Positions 13,230 through 14,926 of a DNA stretch of 14,926 nt are shown piece by piece (position 1 is the stretch's first letter; every line of letters starts with the position of its first letter). This DNA is from Chloroflexota bacterium (lineage in GTDB: Bacteria > Chloroflexota > UBA4733). Location of the stretch: assembly GCA_023381895.1 (NCBI GenBank), contig JAMCTA010000049.1, positions 1 to 14,926 of the forward strand, given 5' to 3'. Position numbers and translations under genes: made by a program. The notes under the pieces were generated by a model, which did not search any database, was not told the origin of the DNA, and worked only from the letters and a program-made list of their open reading frames with translations.

Positions 13230-14420
13230 GTGAAGCGCCATCGTATGTTCTCGCTGCTCGCCTCGCTGCTGCTGACCATCGGAACTTTCTTTCCCGCTGC
13301 AGACCAAGTCCAGGCTGCCGGCGCCATCACCGGCGTGATGCAGATCGTGCCAGGCAGCAGCATCACCCACGACCGGCTCGTGCAGCTCAGCCAGGTTGCG
13401 CCCCCGTCCCCCAGGAACCAAGAGGCCCCCAATCAAGGAGTATTCCACTTTCCCAGAGCACGAGCCCAAGCCGCTCTTTCGCTGCCCCACGTAGGCTCGC
13501 CTCCACCATCATCCCAGCCTACAGAACCGGTGACCGACACCATTGCGGGGCCTACCAACGTCGACTCAGGATTCGTTCCCCCAGACACTATGGGTGCTGT
13601 CGGGCCGGCACAGTTCATGTTCACTGTCAATGGGCGCTTTCAGGCATTCGCCAAGAATGGCGCACACACGTTGATTCTCAACGTTCCTGACGCCACGTTC
13701 TGGGGCAATATCGCCGATCCTTCCGGCGTGACTGACCCGCACGTGCGCTATGACCGCCTCAGTGGCCGCTGGTTCATCACCGAGATCGACGTCCCTGCGG
13801 GAGACAACCACATCCTGCTCGCCGTGAGCAGCGGTTCTGATCTGTCTACGGCCAGCTGGACCAAGTACGCTATCTCGGCAACGGGTACAGGCGCTGCCCA
13901 GGACCAGGGTTGCTTTGCAGACTATGACACACCTGGCATCGATGCTAACGGCATCTACGTTGGCGCAAATATGTTCCCAGGCACCGGCTCTTGCACAGGG
14001 TTCGTCTACCTCCATTCCAATGTCTACGTCGTCCAGAAGTCGAGCGCACTGAGTGGCGGCCCCTTGAACGTGACCAGCTTCTACAACGTCACGAACGGAT
14101 TGACCGGCCCCGGCCCTTATATTCCGCAAGGTGTCGATTCCGTCGATACGCTGGCCACTGGCTACATTGTGGGCCTCGATATTGCCGCCTTCGCTACTGG
14201 ATCGCTTACTGACCTCTCCGTTCTCAAGGTCAACAACCCGGGCTCCACTACCCCGACCCTATCGGGACCTTCGACTATTGCGCTAGCGGACCCTGAGAAT
14301 CAGTGCCACACAGACGGCCTTCTCGAGTGGCGTCCTCAGCAAGAACAATGTGATTTCGAGCGATCCTACACGGGGCCTCGACTCAGAGGCGGACCGGCTC
14401 TTCTCCGCCGTCATTCGTAA
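13230..14420 (+). CDS. Secreted protein with D-x-x-G-A-V-G-P motif, 5' part of a frameshifted gene
   Basis: The GTG start at 13230 has AAGGGGGGAG about five bases upstream. Residues 1-29 are a Sec signal peptide (basic MKRHR, a long hydrophobic stretch, A-x-A site near VQA-AG). After a Pro/Gln-rich linker comes PPDTMGAVGPAQFMFTVNGR, a pattern found in a broad group of large secreted bacterial proteins of unknown function. It is followed by DPHVRYDRLSGRWFITEID and long Gly/Ser/Thr-rich strands suggesting a beta-propeller-like fold. The frame stays sensible to about PSTIALADPENQ, then turns into unrelated Arg-rich sequence and stops at 14418-14420. The true continuation is in the next frame (14287 onward). 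The gene is therefore either a recent pseudogene or carries a one-base sequencing error. It is divergent from the radical SAM gene. Confidence 0.7.
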   Translation: MKRHRMFSLLASLLLTIGTFFPAADQVQAAGAITGVMQIVPGSSITHDRLVQLSQVAPPSPRNQEAPNQGVFHFPRARAQAALSLPHVGSPPPSSQPTEPVTDTIAGPTNVDSGFVPPDTMGAVGPAQFMFTVNGRFQAFAKNGAHTLILNVPDATFWGNIADPSGVTDPHVRYDRLSGRWFITEIDVPAGDNHILLAVSSGSDLSTASWTKYAISATGTGAAQDQGCFADYDTPGIDANGIYVGANMFPGTGSCTGFVYLHSNVYVVQKSSALSGGPLNVTSFYNVTNGLTGPGPYIPQGVDSVDTLATGYIVGLDIAAFATGSLTDLSVLKVNNPGSTTPTLSGPSTIALADPENQCHTDGLLEWRPQQEQCDFERSYTGPRLRGGPALLRRHS

Positions 14421-14926
14421 CGGCCAGCTCTGGACAGCCCGCAATACCGGCATCAACAGCTCGGGAGATAGCAACGTGGCCAGCCCTGACCGCCTGGGTG
14501 TCCGCTGGTACGACGTCAACGTCTCAAACCTCACCCTCAATCAATGGGGCACGGTCTACGACCCGGCAGCTTCCAATCCTGAGAATTTCTGGATGGGCAC
14601 GGTCACGGTCTCCGGCCAGGGTGTGGTCGCCCTTGGCGCCAACGAAGCAAACAGCAGTACCTACCCGGAAGGGGGCATCACCGAGCGCTTTCCCAGCGAT
14701 CCAGCCAATACGATGCGTGCTTTCAACGTCTTCGTCAACAGCGCTCCCAACGCGTACGATGACTCCAACTTCGTTGCACGCAACTACAACCGCTGGGGTG
14801 ACTACAGCTTCACGAGTCTTGATCCCTGCGATGACATGACGATGTGGACGGTCCAGGAGTATATAGCCGGAGCATCCGGAGTCGCCGGTCTCCCGATCGA
14901 TTGGGGCGTCATGGCCGCCAAGCTAC
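14287..14926 (+). pseudogene. 3' part of the frameshifted secreted-protein gene, cut by the right edge
   Basis: The frame is open from just after a TAG at 14284-14286 to the window end. It continues the secreted protein with NGQLWTARNTGINSS, VRWYDVNVSNLTLNQWGTV, NFWMGTVTVSGQG and NYNRWGDYSFTS, which are coherent beta-strand sequence without stops. It sits one base out of phase with the upstream part, so one inserted base (or two lost) between about 14287 and 14315 would join them. It contains S-D-P-T-R at 14359-14373, resembling a sulfatase-type modification core. There is no start codon with a Shine-Dalgarno site, so it is not an independent gene. The C-terminus lies beyond the window. Confidence 0.7.

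Noticed and set aside
1..14926. CRISPR arrays, tRNA or rRNA genes, insertion sequences, integrases
   Set aside because: No regularly spaced repeats, no tRNA-like cloverleaf, and no transposase or integrase protein sequence was seen on either strand.

Overview
The window is GC-rich by eye, has many GTG starts with strong AGGAGG-type Shine-Dalgarno sites, and carries a mixed set of accessory genes. A Tat-type lipoprotein sugar-binding protein, an ATPase-less sugar ABC operon, an erythrin-VIT iron transporter, an anSME-type radical SAM enzyme and tandem USP domains together would fit an environmental bacterium of the Chloroflexota type (for example Thermomicrobia or Ktedonobacteria). That placement is inference from gene content only.

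Layout. (1) 1-155, minus: 5' end of an RpiR/MurR-family regulator running off the left edge, with its own sigma70-like promoter at 211-239. (2) 156-666: a 511-base gene-free region with an 18-bp perfect palindrome and several copies of a GTCACGA(C/G) motif. (3) 667-3823, plus: a gene that looks like a GNAT acetyltransferase fused to a very large beta-sandwich protein. It is broken by a frame change at about 960-970, where roughly 20 residues of the acetyl-CoA-binding region are also missing. (4) 3954-4163, minus: a small zinc-ribbon protein. (5) 7820 to 4457, minus: a three-gene carbohydrate ABC importer operon (binding protein, MalF-like and MalG-like permeases), with a near-consensus promoter at 8061-8089 and a terminator-like stem after the last gene. 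(6) 8209-9366, plus: a ferritin-like/VIT1 fusion of the MbfA type, divergent from the sugar operon. (7) 9735-10772 and 10845-11699, plus: a double-USP protein and a PhnP-like metallo-beta-lactamase-fold protein. (8) 12977-11811, minus: an anaerobic sulfatase-maturating-type radical SAM enzyme, convergent with the preceding gene across a strong hairpin. (9) 13230 to the right edge, plus: a secreted protein broken by a frameshift between about 14287 and 14315.

How it fits together. The left half is built round carbohydrate use: a sugar-phosphate-sensing type regulator, a possible carbohydrate-acting GNAT/beta-sandwich protein and an importer without its own ATPase, which presumably borrows a shared MsiK-type ATPase. 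The right half is a patchwork of stress and metal functions: iron storage or efflux, USP, and a metal-dependent hydrolase. The radical SAM enzyme and the secreted protein are divergent neighbours. The secreted protein carries an S-x-P-x-R pentapeptide resembling the core of sulfatase maturation sites, which makes the pair the most testable candidate for something new. No tRNA, rRNA, CRISPR array, transposase or phage gene was seen.
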